A stretch of 61,015 bases of DNA from Burkholderia sp. E7m39 (GCA_001319865.1 BBSL01000031.1:1-61015); one strand, 5' to 3'. Positions 1 to 10,240 are shown, numbered from the stretch's first letter. The notes: generated by a model from the sequence alone, not told the origin. Translations and numbers: made by a program.

Positions 1-975
1 GCCGCTTGCCTGGCGCGCGTTGTCGGCATTCTGCTTGACGGTCGCCGTCAGTTCCTCCATGCTCGCCGCCGTTTCCTGCAGCGAGGCCGCCTGCTGCTCG
101 GTGCGCTGCGACAGATCGCCGTTGCCCGCCGCGATCTGCTGCGTCGCCGACGCGATCGATTCCGCCGACTGGCGAATCTCGCCGATCGCGCGCTGCAGAC
201 GGCTCTGCATTTCGTTCATCGCGGCCATCATGCTCGACGAATCGTCGGCGCGCACGGGCACGATCTGCGTCAGGTCGCCCGTTGCAATGCGGGCGGCCAG
301 TCGCGCCGCGTCTTGCGGCTCGCCGCCGAGACTGCCGCGCACGTTGCGGATGATCAGCAGCATCGCGAGCGAAATCGCCGCGCCGATCATCAGCACGACG
401 ATGAAATGCTCAATCAGGTTGGCGTAGTAAGCGGTATCGATATCGCGCACGAACACGCCGCTCGTGATGTTCCAGTCCCACGGCGCGAAACGCTGCACAT
501 AGCTGATCTTCGATGCCGTCTCTTCGCTGTGCGGCAGACGGCCTTTGTATTCGGCAAAGCCTTTGCCCGTTGCCTTCGCGGCATCGACGATCGACACGTA
601 CAGCAGCTTGCCGTCAGGGTCCTTGAAGTCGCCTACGGGTTTGCCGTTCATCTGCGGCAAGGTCGGATGCATCAGCACGACGGGCTTCGAATCCATCACG
701 AACAGATAGCCGGATTCGCCGTAGCGCATCGTCGCAAGGCGCGCAAGCGCTTCGCGCTGAGCATCCGCTTCGCTCATCTCGCCGGCTTGCGCGAGCGCGT
801 AATAGCCGTTCACGATGCCTTGCGCGGCATCGACGAGATTCACCATCCCGGCCTTGCGCTCGTCGAGCATCGTCGAGCGGGTTTCGACCGCGCTCCACAT
901 TCCGACGCCGAGCAAGCCCAGCCATACGAGCACAAGCGATAACCACAGCTTGCGGTTCAGACTCATCCTACTCAT
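1..975 (-). CDS. Methyl-accepting chemotaxis protein, N-terminal part (runs off the left edge)
   Basis: The minus-strand frame stays open from the left edge to ATG at 975 (a second in-frame ATG is at 966). It encodes a short cytoplasmic N-terminus, a membrane segment (about residues 10-30), and a periplasmic single-Cache-type sensor domain with the typical GYLFVMD and FAPWDW motifs. A second membrane segment, a HAMP linker and the start of the methyl-accepting helix ([20 protein letters not shown]) follow. Such receptors sense small ligands and control CheA; the ligand cannot be told. The signalling tip and C-terminus lie outside the window. An AGAGA stretch precedes the 975 ATG, so that start is slightly preferred. 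Confidence 0.93.
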   Translation of the reverse strand, partial: MSRMSLNRKLWLSLVLVWLGLLGVGMWSAVETRSTMLDERKAGMVNLVDAAQGIVNGYYALAQAGEMSEADAQREALARLATMRYGESGYLFVMDSKPVVLMHPTLPQMNGKPVGDFKDPDGKLLYVSIVDAAKATGKGFAEYKGRLPHSEETASKISYVQRFAPWDWNITSGVFVRDIDTAYYANLIEHFIVVLMIGAAISLAMLLIIRNVRGSLGGEPQDAARLAARIATGDLTQIVPVRADDSSSMMAAMNEMQSRLQRAIGEIRQSAESIASATQQIAAGNGDLSQRTEQQAASLQETAASMEELTATVKQNADNARQASG

Positions 976-1176
976 TGTGTTGGTCTCTTTGGTGTGGTCA
1001 CTACTTTCGGCGCACCGGCCGCGCCCGCTTAAGACAAGCGGCGCAAACGATTGCCCTTCTGTATAACGGCAGATCGTCGTGCCGACTTGAGCCCGGCTGG
1101 TCAGCACATACCACCCCGCATCGCCGGATAATGTCGGCACGCCCGCTCCGGCGTATCTTCCATTGAGAGGTTTCCT

Positions 1177-1467
1177 ATGTATGTCCTGTCCCTGAGCTAC
1201 ACGGCATCGCTCGATCGCGTCGACGATGTGCTCGAAGCGCACCGGGCCTTTCTGACGCGTCAGTTCGACGCGGGCGTGTTCATCATGGCGGGTCCGAAGG
1301 TGCCGCGCGACGGCGGCGTGATCGTCGCAGCGGGCATCGAACGATCGAGACTCGACGAGATTGTCGCGAGTGATCCGTTCGTACAGCAGAAAGTGGCGCG
1401 ATATGACGTAACGGAATTCAAGGCAACGCGGATGGCGCCAGGGATGAATCTCAAAGTGCCTGAGTAA
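1177..1467 (+). CDS. YciI family protein
   Basis: A 96-residue single-domain protein of the YCII/dimeric alpha-beta barrel fold. The family's conserved His (EAHRAFL, about residue 23) and the GP...DGG loop with its Asp are both present; these form the proposed His-Asp dyad. Cellular substrates are not established for most members. A GAGAGG ribosome site sits about 7 bases before the ATG. The gene is convergent with sco, with a strong shared hairpin terminator between them. Confidence 0.88.
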   Translation: MYVLSLSYTASLDRVDDVLEAHRAFLTRQFDAGVFIMAGPKVPRDGGVIVAAGIERSRLDEIVASDPFVQQKVARYDVTEFKATRMAPGMNLKVPE

Positions 1468-1485
1468 GCAAGGGGGAGAAATGCA

Positions 1486-1515
1486 AAAAGGCTGCACGGT
1501 GCCGTGCAGCCTTTT
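1486..1515. terminator. Bidirectional intrinsic terminator between yciI and sco
   Basis: A perfect 14-bp inverted repeat (AAAAGGCTGCACGG / CCGTGCAGCCTTTT) with a 2-base loop. It has A-runs on the left arm and T-runs on the right arm, so it can end transcripts from both convergent genes. Confidence 0.9.
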
Positions 1516-1542
1516 GGTATCGACGGGTTGGCGCGCGAACCG

Positions 1543-2159
1543 TCAGCCGAGCAGCAGCTTCAGATCGTGAACCCACGGCGATGCGCCCTGGCCGTCGCGG
1601 GCAAAAAGCGCAGCTTGCCGTCGGTATCGAAGACGTAGCTCGCGGCCGTGTGGTCCATGGTGTAGCTGTCGGGCGTCCTGCCTGGCACTTTCGCGTAGTA
1701 CACGCGGAAATCCTTGGTCACCTTCGTCAGCTGCTCCTGATTCCCGGGACGCAGCCCGACAAAGGTCGGGTTGAACGCCGGCACGTATTGCGCCATCAGT
1801 TCAGGCGTGTCGCGCTCCGGATCGACTGTGACGAACAGCACCTGCACGCGCTTCGCGTCGTCGGGGCCCAGTTGTTGCAGCGCTTGCGACAGTTCGGCCA
1901 TCGTCGTCGGGCACACGTCCGGGCAGTGCGTATAGCCGAAGAACAATACGACGACCTTGCCCTTGTAATCGGCGAGCGTGCGCGTCTTCCCGCTCGAATC
2001 GGGCAGCGAGAAATCGGCGCCGAATTGCTTGTTGCCCGTGATATCGACGTTCGTGAAGGCGGGCTGTTCTTTCCCGCATCCCGACATCAGCGCCGCGCCG
2101 CCGAGCGCGCACGCGACAAGAGCGACGCGCGACACGCGCGCGAACCGTTTCATGAGCAT
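1543..2159 (-). pseudogene. sco: SCO1/SenC copper chaperone with a C-terminal frameshift
   Basis: A lipoprotein signal (LMSGC lipobox) is followed by a thioredoxin-fold SCO domain with the copper-binding CPDVC motif and the distal His (DHTAASYVFD). Sco proteins deliver copper or redox-maintain the CuA site of cytochrome oxidase, which fits its place after cyoE and ctaA. The reading frame is broken near an A5 run on the plus strand (1603-1607). As written, translation ends at 1560 with an unrelated tail. Restoring one base gives the family-like C-terminus ending WVHDLKLLLG with a stop at 1543. The core domain is intact, so the protein may still function, or the base may be a homopolymer sequencing error. 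The start could also be the ATG at 2153. Confidence 0.85.
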
Positions 2160-2163
2160 GGTG

Positions 2164-3069
2164 TTACGCGCCGATCAAGGCACGCGCATAGTGGTCGATC
2201 AACAGCGCCGCGAACAGCAGCGACAGATAAACAATCGAGTAACGGAAGGTTTTACGCGCGAGATCGTCGGAATATTCCCGATAAATCTTCCACGCGTACG
2301 CGAGGAAGATGGCGCCCAACAGAACCGCCGACGCCAGATACACGATTCCGCTCATGCCCGAGATAAACGGCATCAGCGTGACCGCGAACAGGATCACCGT
2401 GTACAGCAGGATGTGCAGACGCGTGTACGCCTCGCCATGCGTGACGGGCAGCATGGGCAGGCCGGCGTTTTCGTAGTCCTTGCGGCGATACAGCGCGAGC
2501 GCCCAGAAATGCGGCGGCGTCCACACGAAGATGATCAGCACGAGAATCCACGCGTCGCCGGGCACGGCGCCCGTCACAGCGGCCCAGCCGAGCGCCGGCG
2601 GCATTGCGCCCGACGCGCCGCCGATCACGATGTTTTGCGGCGTATAAGGCTTGAGCAGCAGCGTGTAGATGATCGCGTAACCGACGAAGGTGGCGATCGT
2701 GAGCCACATCGTCAGCGCGTTGGTGAACGTATAGAGCGTCCACATGCCGAGGCCGCCGAGCACGGCGGAAAACAGCAGAATTTGCGTGGTGGTGATTTCG
2801 CCGCGCGCCGACGGGCGCCATGCCGTGCGGCGCATTTTCGCGTCGACTTTCTGCTCGACGAGGCAGTTGATCGCGAACGCAGCGCCCGCCAGCAGCCAGA
2901 TGCCGACAGCCCCGCCGATCAGCACCGTCCACGGCACCATGCCGGGCGTGGCGAGGAACATGCCGATCACCGCGCAGAAAACGGCAAGCTGCGTGACGCG
3001 CGGCTTGGTCAGCGCAATGTATTGAGAAATCCGGCTACCGGGCGAATGGGGGAGAGTTGTGCTGTCCAT
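2164..3069 (-). CDS. cyoE: Protoheme IX farnesyltransferase (heme O synthase)
   Basis: A 301-residue polytopic UbiA-family prenyltransferase that adds a farnesyl group to heme b to give heme O. The conserved [15 protein letters not shown] and [12 protein letters not shown] motifs (prenyl diphosphate and heme sites) are visible, with about seven to nine hydrophobic segments. ATG 3069 (MDSTTLPHS) is taken as start. A GTG at 3078 overlaps the ctaA stop (GTGA) and could also be used; neither has a good ribosome site. The gene lies between ctaA and sco in a minus-strand oxidase-assembly cluster. Confidence 0.95.
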   Translation of the reverse strand: MDSTTLPHSPGSRISQYIALTKPRVTQLAVFCAVIGMFLATPGMVPWTVLIGGAVGIWLLAGAAFAINCLVEQKVDAKMRRTAWRPSARGEITTTQILLFSAVLGGLGMWTLYTFTNALTMWLTIATFVGYAIIYTLLLKPYTPQNIVIGGASGAMPPALGWAAVTGAVPGDAWILVLIIFVWTPPHFWALALYRRKDYENAGLPMLPVTHGEAYTRLHILLYTVILFAVTLMPFISGMSGIVYLASAVLLGAIFLAYAWKIYREYSDDLARKTFRYSIVYLSLLFAALLIDHYARALIGA

Positions 3070-3074
3070 GAGGG

Positions 3075-4184
3075 TCACGCTGGCGCGGCGTCGCGCGCGG
3101 GAACAACGGCGCGGCCGGGACGGCTATAAGCGATTCGAAAGTTTAACATAACGAGCAAAAGCAGCAGGATCGCGGCTCCGCCGTTATGGGCGACGGCAAT
3201 GGGCAAAGGCCATTGCAAAACGATATTCGACAGGCCCGTGACGAACTGGATCACGATCACGAGCAGCACGCCGTTTGCGGGCCGCCGCAGCGACTCGAAA
3301 TGGCGCATTTTCGACGCGAACCACAGCAGATACGCGACCACGACAAAAGCGAACGTGCGATGCGTCCAGTGAATCGCGACGAGCGCGTCCTGCGTGATCA
3401 TGTCGCCGTCGCCCGTCATGCCGAGCGCGCGCCACAGATGGAAGCCATGCTCGAAGTCCATCGGCGGGAGCCACTGGCCGTTGCAGGTCGGGAAATCAGT
3501 ACACGCGAGCACCGCGTAGTTCGTGCTGACCCACCCGCCGAGCGCGATCTGCACGATCAGCAGCGCGAGACCGAACAGCGCGGCCGTGCGCCAGCGCGCG
3601 GCTTCAGGCTCGTGCGCGGGCAGCGGCGTCTGGCGCGCCGCCAGCCAGCCGAGCGTGCCGAGCAGTGCGAGCCCGAGCAGCAGGTGCGTCGTCACGATCA
3701 CGGGCTGCAGCTTCATCGTCACGGTCCACGCGCCGAACGCACCCTGCACGAGGATCAGCAGCAGCAACGACGTCGGCCACCACGGCGACACGTGCAACGG
3801 ACGGCGCTTGATGCGCGCGACCCACGCAATCAACGTCTGCGCGACGATCAACACGCCGATCGCCATCGCGAAGTAGCGGTGAATCATCTCGATCCACGCT
3901 TTCGTCATGCTGACGGGGCCCGACGGCATCGCCTGATACGCGGCGTTGATGGCGGCATGCGCGATAAACGGCGACGACGTGCCATAGCAGCCCGGCCAGT
4001 CCGGACAGCCGAGGCCCGAATCCGTCAGGCGCGTGAAGCCGCCGAACATCACCAGATCGAGCGTCAGGAATGTCGTGACCCAGACCAGCTTGCGGAACTT
4101 GTTGTCGTCGGCTTTCACCCACACGTACGACAGCGGCAGCAGCGCAATGCACAGCCCGATCAGTCCGAGTTGCAATACGAACAT
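3075..4184 (-). CDS. ctaA: COX15/CtaA family heme A synthase
   Basis: A 369-residue membrane protein with eight predicted helices in two four-helix halves. The heme-ligand histidines appear in [26 protein letters not shown] and AVAHNGGAA. It oxidises the methyl group of heme O to the formyl group of heme A for aa3 oxidases. Its stop overlaps the upstream GTG alternative start of cyoE, suggesting co-translation. Full family length, no defects seen. Confidence 0.95.
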   Translation of the reverse strand: MFVLQLGLIGLCIALLPLSYVWVKADDNKFRKLVWVTTFLTLDLVMFGGFTRLTDSGLGCPDWPGCYGTSSPFIAHAAINAAYQAMPSGPVSMTKAWIEMIHRYFAMAIGVLIVAQTLIAWVARIKRRPLHVSPWWPTSLLLLILVQGAFGAWTVTMKLQPVIVTTHLLLGLALLGTLGWLAARQTPLPAHEPEAARWRTAALFGLALLIVQIALGGWVSTNYAVLACTDFPTCNGQWLPPMDFEHGFHLWRALGMTGDGDMITQDALVAIHWTHRTFAFVVVAYLLWFASKMRHFESLRRPANGVLLVIVIQFVTGLSNIVLQWPLPIAVAHNGGAAILLLLLVMLNFRIAYSRPGRAVVPARDAAPA

Positions 4185-4256
4185 CTATCTTTCCTTCTGT
4201 TTGCCTCGAAGCGCTGCCTGAGCACTTTCAGGCACGTTTTCGCGCGCCAAGGCACT

Positions 4257-4952
4257 TTAGCCGATACCCGAATTTCTCAGCAGTTTCGTGACATCGCCTT
4301 TGATCTTCGTCGGGTTGGGGTCTTTCGGGAACCGCATCATCAGATTGCCGCTCGGGTCGACCATATAGATGTGGTCGGTGATCTGCGTGCCGTCGCCGGG
4401 GGGCAGCCACGCGGCCACCTCCTTCGGATCGGCGACCAGCATCTCGGTGTCCTTGTAAGCGTTATCGACGACTTCGGGCACCTTGCCCGGGTCCGTGCGC
4501 AGAAACACGTTGACGATGCGCTCACGCTCGCCTGCCTGCGTCGCGCGCACCTGGCGCATGAAGTAGAGCTTCGTCACGCAGGGCTTGTCGCACGCGCTGC
4601 TGTCGACGGAAATCATCAGCCAACGGCCCCGCAGCGATGCGAGCTTGCGCGGCTTGCCATCCTCGCCCCTGACGGTGAGCGCGTCGGGAATCGGGCGCTG
4701 CGGTTCGATCAGCGTGCCGTAGCTCGTCGTGCCGCCCCTCGGCTTGATCACGTAGTACGTGAAATACGAACCAATGACGGGCGCCGCGCAGACCAGCGCA
4801 ATCAGCAACAGTGTCCAGCGGCCGCGCTGCCAGGAGCCTTTGCCGCCCGGCCTGCCCGGATCGACGCGCTGGCCGTCTTGCGCGGGTTGCTGTGACTTTT
4901 TTTGTTGCGTTTGTTGCCGCGATTGCTGCGAACGGGAATTGTGCGTCGACAC
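4257..4952 (-). CDS. SCO-like membrane-anchored protein of the cox cluster
   Basis: About 231 residues: a Gln/Ser-rich cytoplasmic N-terminus, one membrane helix (LLLIALVCAAPVIGSYFTYYV) and a periplasmic thioredoxin-like domain with a CDKPC pair in the position of the SCO CxxxC. Proteins like this sit between ctaA and SURF1 in Burkholderiaceae and are annotated as hypothetical or oxidase-associated. A role in oxidase metallation is inference. The GTG at 4952 is chosen because GAGGA precedes it. An ATG at 4991 overlapping the SURF1 stop (ATGA) is the alternative, adding 13 residues. Confidence 0.82.
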   Translation of the reverse strand: MSTHNSRSQQSRQQTQQKKSQQPAQDGQRVDPGRPGGKGSWQRGRWTLLLIALVCAAPVIGSYFTYYVIKPRGGTTSYGTLIEPQRPIPDALTVRGEDGKPRKLASLRGRWLMISVDSSACDKPCVTKLYFMRQVRATQAGERERIVNVFLRTDPGKVPEVVDNAYKDTEMLVADPKEVAAWLPPGDGTQITDHIYMVDPSGNLMMRFPKDPNPTKIKGDVTKLLRNSGIG

Positions 4953-4987
4953 TCCTGATCCTCTTTCCTTGCTGCGCGCGGGCATCG

Positions 4988-5755
4988 TCATGCGCGCGGC
5001 GCTTGTCCGTTGTTGGCCGCGTCGCTGTCGTTCGGTCGCTTGTCGACCACCAGCTTTGCGTTTCTGGCGCCGCGTCGTGCCGCGTACAGGCCGAAAACGA
5101 CCGCAGCGGCAGCCATGCCCCACCACTGGAACATGTACCCGTAGTTGCGTTCGACGCCCGTCGCCGGCGCAGGCCAGTCGCGCACGAGTTTGTCGCCGCC
5201 GTCGCTGGTCTGCTGGATCACGAACGGCTGCAGCGGCAAGCCCGTCTCAGCCGCGTACGACGCGACATCGAGATTCTGGCGAATCGTCTGATGAGCCGCC
5301 GAACCGCCCTGCCCGAGTTCGTACGCGCGGCTCGCATCGGCGCGCGCGATGCCTTCGATTTCGATCTCGCCCTTCGGCGTATCGTACGGCGCGATCGTCG
5401 TGCGCTCGTTCATGTTGCGCGGCAGCCAGCCGCGATTGACCAGCACCGCACCGCCGTCGCGCAGTTTAAAGGGCATCACGACGTAAAAGCCCGGCTGATC
5501 GTTATACGGGCGATTATCGAGGTACACCACTTGCTGCGGCATAAACTGTCCCACGGCACGCACGCGATGAAACTCGATGTCCTTCAGCGCGATCGGCGCG
5601 GCGCCGACGTTTTGCGCGGGCGCGCTCTCGAACTGCGTGATCTGCGCCTGCAGCGCTTCCTTCTGCTGCGCGCGCTCGCGCTGCCAGAAACCCAGCCGCA
5701 CCGTCACCGCGACGACGATGAGAATCAGCAGCGTCGGGATGAGACGAATCTTCAT
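4988..5755 (-). CDS. SURF1 family cytochrome oxidase assembly protein
   Basis: A 255-residue protein with two terminal membrane helices and a periplasmic domain. The N-terminal helix ends with the conserved LGFWQRERAQQKE motif and the C-terminal helix begins with YMFQWWGMA, both typical of SURF1/Shy1. SURF1 helps insert heme A into subunit I. It lies directly upstream of the SCO-like gene on the same strand. Confidence 0.95.
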   Translation of the reverse strand: MKIRLIPTLLILIVVAVTVRLGFWQRERAQQKEALQAQITQFESAPAQNVGAAPIALKDIEFHRVRAVGQFMPQQVVYLDNRPYNDQPGFYVVMPFKLRDGGAVLVNRGWLPRNMNERTTIAPYDTPKGEIEIEGIARADASRAYELGQGGSAAHQTIRQNLDVASYAAETGLPLQPFVIQQTSDGGDKLVRDWPAPATGVERNYGYMFQWWGMAAAAVVFGLYAARRGARNAKLVVDKRPNDSDAANNGQAPRA

Positions 5756-5842
5756 CGCGCGATTTTGGTCGAGACGCGAACCATCGCGTGCGGTGCGATA
5801 ATGAAACGGTTGCTTTCGCGTTCCTGAATATCAGTTGGTCCC

Positions 5843-6052
5843 ATGCACATTCTCGTTCCCATCGCGTTCGCTCTGATCATCGCCAGCATGGTGTCCGCGC
5901 TGTACTTCATGATGCACGACCGCGGCAAGACGAAGCGGATGGTGTGGTCGCTGGCCACGCGTGTCGGCCTGTCGATCTCGCTGTTCCTGTTCATCCTGTT
6001 CGCGAACTGGATGGGCTGGATTCACTCGACGGGCATCCCGTACGGCCGCTGA
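5843..6052 (+). CDS. Twin transmembrane protein (DUF2909-type)
   Basis: A 69-residue protein made of two hydrophobic helices separated by a short basic loop (DRGKTKRM). It starts MHILVPIAFALIIASM. Such small proteins recur beside SURF1 and cox genes in Burkholderiales; the function is unknown. It is divergent from SURF1 with about 90 bases between them. Confidence 0.82.
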   Translation: MHILVPIAFALIIASMVSALYFMMHDRGKTKRMVWSLATRVGLSISLFLFILFANWMGWIHSTGIPYGR

Positions 6053-6412
6053 GGCGTCGCGTCGTCGCGACGCCGTTGCGATCAACCCGATCCACTGACG
6101 GATCAACCGCGCCATCTCGATTTGCCGGCGAAGTATGCCACTTTATTTCGCGCCGCTGCGGCATGGCACCCGCAACAATCCATTACGCGATCGGCGGCAT
6201 TTCACCCTCGATCAAGCAAAACGCCGCCCTGACGGGGTCGAGGGCGGCGCTGCCTAAGTCTCTCCGATACGGCTCTGACAGCCACACGCTCCGCGCCTGG
6301 ACCGCGCCCGGCGCCGTTTGATTACACCTCGCCTGCGATGCGTCACTGCGTCCATATGACGCACGACGCGTGCCGGCTCGTGCGGTCTTCCGCGGGGCGC
6401 TTCACACGCCCT
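6053..6412. other. Gene-poor interval after the twin-TM gene
   Basis: No convincing coding frame. The only structure seen is the hairpin at 6222-6249. Confidence 0.7.
6222..6249 (-). terminator. Intrinsic terminator of the cox operon
   Basis: A 9-bp stem (CGCCGCCCT / AGGGCGGCG) with a 10-base loop. Read on the minus strand it is followed by GTTTTGC, placing it downstream of ctaE. Confidence 0.7.
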
Positions 6413-7270
6413 TTACAGCCAGTACACGACGACGTACAAGCCGAGCCACACGACGTCCACAAAGTGCCAGTACCAGGCCGCGCCTTCGAATGCGAAGTGG
6501 TGGTCGGCCGTAAAGTGCCCACGGATAAGACGAATCATCACGATGGCCAGCATCGTGCCGCCGAGGAACACGTGGAAGCCGTGGAAACCCGTCAGCAGGA
6601 AGAACGTCGAACCGTACACGCCCGACGCGAGCGTCAGGTTCAGTTCGTTGTAGGCGTGGAAATACTCGAAGCCTTGCAGGAACAGGAACGAAACGCCCAG
6701 CACCAGCGTGGCCGCAAGCCATGCGATGGCCTTCGTGCGGTGATTGTCACGCAGCGCGTGGTGCGACACCGTCAACGTCGCCCCCGACGACAGCAGCAGC
6801 GCCGTGTTGATGGTCGGCACGGGCCACGGCGTCATCGACTTGAAGTGCGACACGAGATCGGCCGGTCCGATGTTCGGCCACACCGCCGTGAAATCCGGCC
6901 AGATCAGCTTGTAGTCGAGGCTGCCGAGCTGATGCATCGCGATCTCGCGCGCATAGAACAGTGCCCCGAAGAACGCGCCGAAGAACATCACTTCGGAGAA
7001 GATGAACCAGCTCATGCTCCAGCGGAACGACGTATCGACGCGCTTGCCATACATCCCGCCTTCCGACTCGGAAATCGCATCGCCGAACCAGTGGTATAGC
7101 GTGAAGAGCAGCCACAGCAGACCGATCAGCGCCGTGATGGGCGCCCACGGCTCGCCGTTCACCCACGCCGCAAACGATCCGAGCATGACCAGCAGACCGA
7201 CGGCAGCGCTGATCGGATGCCGCGACGGATGCGGTATGAAATAGTACGGGCTCTCGTTTTGACCGCTCAT
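6413..7270 (-). CDS. ctaE: Cytochrome c oxidase subunit III
   Basis: A 285-residue protein with seven predicted membrane helices and the subunit III motifs (SMSWFIFSEVMFFGAFFGAL; GFHGFHVFLGG; WYWHFVDVVWL). It starts MSGQNESPYYFIPHPSRHP, usual for this family. It is the last structural gene of the aa3 oxidase operon, after the DUF2970 gene. Confidence 0.97.
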   Translation of the reverse strand: MSGQNESPYYFIPHPSRHPISAAVGLLVMLGSFAAWVNGEPWAPITALIGLLWLLFTLYHWFGDAISESEGGMYGKRVDTSFRWSMSWFIFSEVMFFGAFFGALFYAREIAMHQLGSLDYKLIWPDFTAVWPNIGPADLVSHFKSMTPWPVPTINTALLLSSGATLTVSHHALRDNHRTKAIAWLAATLVLGVSFLFLQGFEYFHAYNELNLTLASGVYGSTFFLLTGFHGFHVFLGGTMLAIVMIRLIRGHFTADHHFAFEGAAWYWHFVDVVWLGLYVVVYWL

Positions 7271-7438
7271 TGTTGATTCTCCACTTCAGTCCAGTTGTTC
7301 CGCTTGGTCCGGTTGAATCCACAGCCGACTGCGCTGCGCCCCGGCTCAATCTCCTGCGGCGCTGCGTTGCATCGCCGCCCTGCTCCATCCATTCGTTGCG
7401 CGGACACCGCGCACTGCGTCGTACCGTCGTTGCGCCGT

Positions 7439-7645
7439 CTAGCCGACCACCGCGTGCACGACAAGGATCAGCACACCGATGAAAACCGCCGCGCCGATCA
7501 GCGCCGCCGCGAGCACGTGCAGCGGATTGAGCTGCGTGGCGTCCGCCTCCAGATCGCGCCGTTTGCGCACTCCGAAGAACGACCACATCACCGCTTTCAT
7601 CGACTGGCCGAAACTGCTCTTCCTGCCGCGACCGCTATCGTTCAT
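7439..7645 (-). CDS. DUF2970 protein
   Basis: A 68-residue protein with a basic N-terminal half (SFGQSMKAVMWSFFGVRKRR) and one C-terminal membrane helix. DUF2970 members sit between ctaG and ctaE in beta-proteobacterial cox operons; the function is not known. Confidence 0.88.
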   Translation of the reverse strand: MNDSGRGRKSSFGQSMKAVMWSFFGVRKRRDLEADATQLNPLHVLAAALIGAAVFIGVLILVVHAVVG

Positions 7646-7683
7646 GTTCCTCGCCTTCGTTGGGCAAGCGTCATTGGACCGCG

Positions 7684-8298
7684 TCAGGCGGGGTTCGCAG
7701 CTTTCGCTGCGCCGTCCGCCGTCTGATCTTGCGTGCCGCGCGTCGTGGGCGCAGGCGCGTTCAGTTCGAAGAACGTGTACGACAGCGTGATGGTCTTCAC
7801 GTCTTTCGGCAACTTCGGATCGACGACGAATACGACGGGCATCCGCTTCGACTCATTCGCCTTCAACGTCTGCTGCGTGAAACAAAAACACTCGATCTTC
7901 CTGAAGAACTCCGTGGCCTGCTTCGGCGCGTAGCTCGGAATGGCCTGAGCCTGAATCGTGCGTGCCTGCTGGTTGCTCACGTCGTACATCACGGTGGTCA
8001 CTTCGCCCGGATGCACGTCGATACTGTTCTGCTCCGGCTTGAAACCGAGCGGCCCGCGCGCATTCGCGTCGAACTCGATCGAAATCGTGCGGCTCATGTC
8101 GACCTGCGTGTTCTTCGCCTCGCGCGCGGTGGCGTCGCGCTGCACGAGATTGTTGATGCCCGTGACCTCGCAGATCGCGCGATACATCGGCACCAGCGCA
8201 AACCCGAAGCCGAACATCAGCAACGCCACGACGACGAGCTTGAACAGCATCGGGCGGTTAAAAGAGCGATCGGTGCCAGCGGGCGGCTGCGTCGACAT
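7684..8298 (-). CDS. ctaG: Cytochrome c oxidase assembly protein CtaG (Cox11 type)
   Basis: A 204-residue protein with one N-terminal membrane helix (about residues 15-40) and a periplasmic immunoglobulin-like domain. The copper-binding ECFCF motif is present (about residue 140). CtaG inserts copper into the CuB centre of subunit I. Gene order ctaD - small protein - ctaG is the expected one. Confidence 0.96.
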   Translation of the reverse strand: MSTQPPAGTDRSFNRPMLFKLVVVALLMFGFGFALVPMYRAICEVTGINNLVQRDATAREAKNTQVDMSRTISIEFDANARGPLGFKPEQNSIDVHPGEVTTVMYDVSNQQARTIQAQAIPSYAPKQATEFFRKIECFCFTQQTLKANESKRMPVVFVVDPKLPKDVKTITLSYTFFELNAPAPTTRGTQDQTADGAAKAANPA

Positions 8299-8351
8299 CT
8301 CACTTCCTCAACAGATCACATGCACTGGCAATCCGCACTCGCCATGACAGG

Positions 8352-8489
8352 TCAGGAGGCGAACCAGACCTGTTTGACGACGGCACCCAGAAAAAAGACG
8401 GCGACGACGGCAAGCAGAAACAGACCGAGTCGCAGATTTCCTGCGCGAATTTCCTCAGGCGTACGTCTTTTTTGTGGATTCCGGCTCAT
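8352..8489 (-). CDS. Small cytochrome oxidase assembly-associated membrane protein
   Basis: A 45-residue protein (MSRNPQKRRTPEEIRAGNLR, then a single membrane helix). A longer upstream reading frame exists, but the ATG at 8489 matches the typical MS.NP.KRRT start of this family found between ctaD and ctaG in Burkholderiales. The function is unproven. Confidence 0.82.
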   Translation of the reverse strand: MSRNPQKRRTPEEIRAGNLRLGLFLLAVVAVFFLGAVVKQVWFAS

Positions 8490-8582
8490 GCTCGACTTTG
8501 TTGATGCTGGGCCGCGTTTCCGGCCTGCTTTCCCGCCCCGGCGTTGCAACGCCGGAGCGGACCTTCCAGAACGGCAGACTGA

Positions 8583-10196
8583 TTATTCGACCGTCGGCGG
8601 ATTTTCGAACGTGTGGAACGGGGCCGGGCTCGGCACGGTCCACTCGAGGCCCGTCGCGCCGTCCCACGGCTTGTCGCCCGCCTGTTCGAGTTCGCCGCCG
8701 CCGCGATAAGCCGGCAATGCAACCGCGAACAGGAAGTACACCTGCGCGAGACCGAAGCCGAATGCGCCGATGGTGATGACCTGGTTCCAGTCGGTGAATT
8801 GCGCCGGGTAATCGGCGTAACGACGCGGCATGCCTGCGAGACCGACGAAGTGCATCGGCAGGAACGCGAGGTTGAAGAAGATCAGCGACGACCAGAAATG
8901 GATCTTGCCGCGCGTCTCGTTGTACATCCAGCCCGTCCACTTCGGCGACCAGTAGTACCAGCCGGAGAAGAGGCCGAACAGCGAACCTGCCACCAGCACG
9001 TAGTGGAAGTGCGCGACCACGAAGTAAGTGCCGTGATACTGGATGTCGAGCGGCGCCATGGCGAGCATCAGGCCCGTCAGACCGCCGAACGTGAACACGA
9101 ACAGGAAGCCCACTGCGAACAGCATCGGCGTTTCGAACGTGAGCGCACCGCGCCACATCGTCGCGACCCAGTTGAACACCTTCACGCCCGTTGGCACGGC
9201 GATCAGCATGGTGGCGTACATGAAGAACAGCTGGCCAGTGACGGGCATGCCCGTCGCAAACATGTGGTGCGCCCAGACCATGAACGACAGGATCGCGATC
9301 GACGCCGTGGCGTACACCATCGAGCTATAGCCGAACAGCGGCTTGCGCGCGAACGCCGGGATCACCTGCGAGACGATCCCGAATGCCGGCAAGATCATGA
9401 TGTAGACCTCGGGGTGGCCGAAGAACCAGAAGATGTGCTGATACATCACTGGGTCGCCGCCGCCTGCCGCGTTGAAGAACGACGTGCCGAAGTGACGGTC
9501 GAACAGCACCATCGTGATCGCGCCTGCCAGCACCGGCATCACGGCGATCAGCAGATAGGCGGTGATCAGCCACGTCCAGACGAACATCGGCATCTTCATC
9601 AGCGTGAGGCCGGGTGCGCGCATGTTCAGGATCGTCACGACGATGTTGATGCCGCCCATGATCGACGACGCGCCCATGATGTGCACCGCGAAGATCGCGA
9701 AGTCCATGCCCGGGCCCATCTGCGTGGACAGCGGCGCGTACAGCGTCCAGCCGGCAGCCGTCGCGCCACCCGGCACGAAGAACGAGCCGACCAGCAGCAC
9801 GGCGGCGACGGGCAGCAGCCAGAAGCTGAAGTTGTTCATCCGCGCGAAGGCCATGTCCGATGCGCCGATCTGCAGCGGAATCATCCAGTTAGCGAAACCG
9901 ACGAAGGCCGGCATGATCGCGCCAAACACCATGATCAGGCCGTGCATGGTGGTCAACTGGTTGAAGAACTCGGGACGCATGATCTGCAGGCCCGGCTCGA
10001 ACAGCTCGGCCCGGATTCCCAGCGCCATCACGCCCCCAGACAGGAACATGATGAACGAGAACAGCAGGTACAACGTACCGATGTCCTTATGGTTGGTGGC
10101 GAACAGCCAGCGGCGCCAGCCATGCGGCGTCGCGTGAGCATGATCGCCGTGCACATGCTCGTGCCCCGCGGCTACATCGTGTCCGATGCTAGACAT
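8583..10196 (-). CDS. ctaD: Cytochrome c oxidase subunit I
   Basis: A 537-residue heme-copper oxidase subunit with twelve predicted helices. The active-site helix VI motif GHPEVY, the AHHMF copper-ligand pair and the HFHYVL heme-ligand motif are all intact. The N-terminus carries a His-rich stretch (HDVAAGHEHVHGDHAHATPH), common in Burkholderia. This is the catalytic core of the aa3 oxidase. Confidence 0.98.
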   Translation of the reverse strand: MSSIGHDVAAGHEHVHGDHAHATPHGWRRWLFATNHKDIGTLYLLFSFIMFLSGGVMALGIRAELFEPGLQIMRPEFFNQLTTMHGLIMVFGAIMPAFVGFANWMIPLQIGASDMAFARMNNFSFWLLPVAAVLLVGSFFVPGGATAAGWTLYAPLSTQMGPGMDFAIFAVHIMGASSIMGGINIVVTILNMRAPGLTLMKMPMFVWTWLITAYLLIAVMPVLAGAITMVLFDRHFGTSFFNAAGGGDPVMYQHIFWFFGHPEVYIMILPAFGIVSQVIPAFARKPLFGYSSMVYATASIAILSFMVWAHHMFATGMPVTGQLFFMYATMLIAVPTGVKVFNWVATMWRGALTFETPMLFAVGFLFVFTFGGLTGLMLAMAPLDIQYHGTYFVVAHFHYVLVAGSLFGLFSGWYYWSPKWTGWMYNETRGKIHFWSSLIFFNLAFLPMHFVGLAGMPRRYADYPAQFTDWNQVITIGAFGFGLAQVYFLFAVALPAYRGGGELEQAGDKPWDGATGLEWTVPSPAPFHTFENPPTVE

Positions 10197-10240
10197 GACA
10201 ATCTCCTAAATCGAATGCTGCTTTTTCTGACTGTGACACG

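Noticed and set aside
313..942. Long plus-strand frame opposite the chemoreceptor
   Set aside because: It is an antisense shadow in G+C-rich DNA; the minus strand encodes a recognisable receptor.
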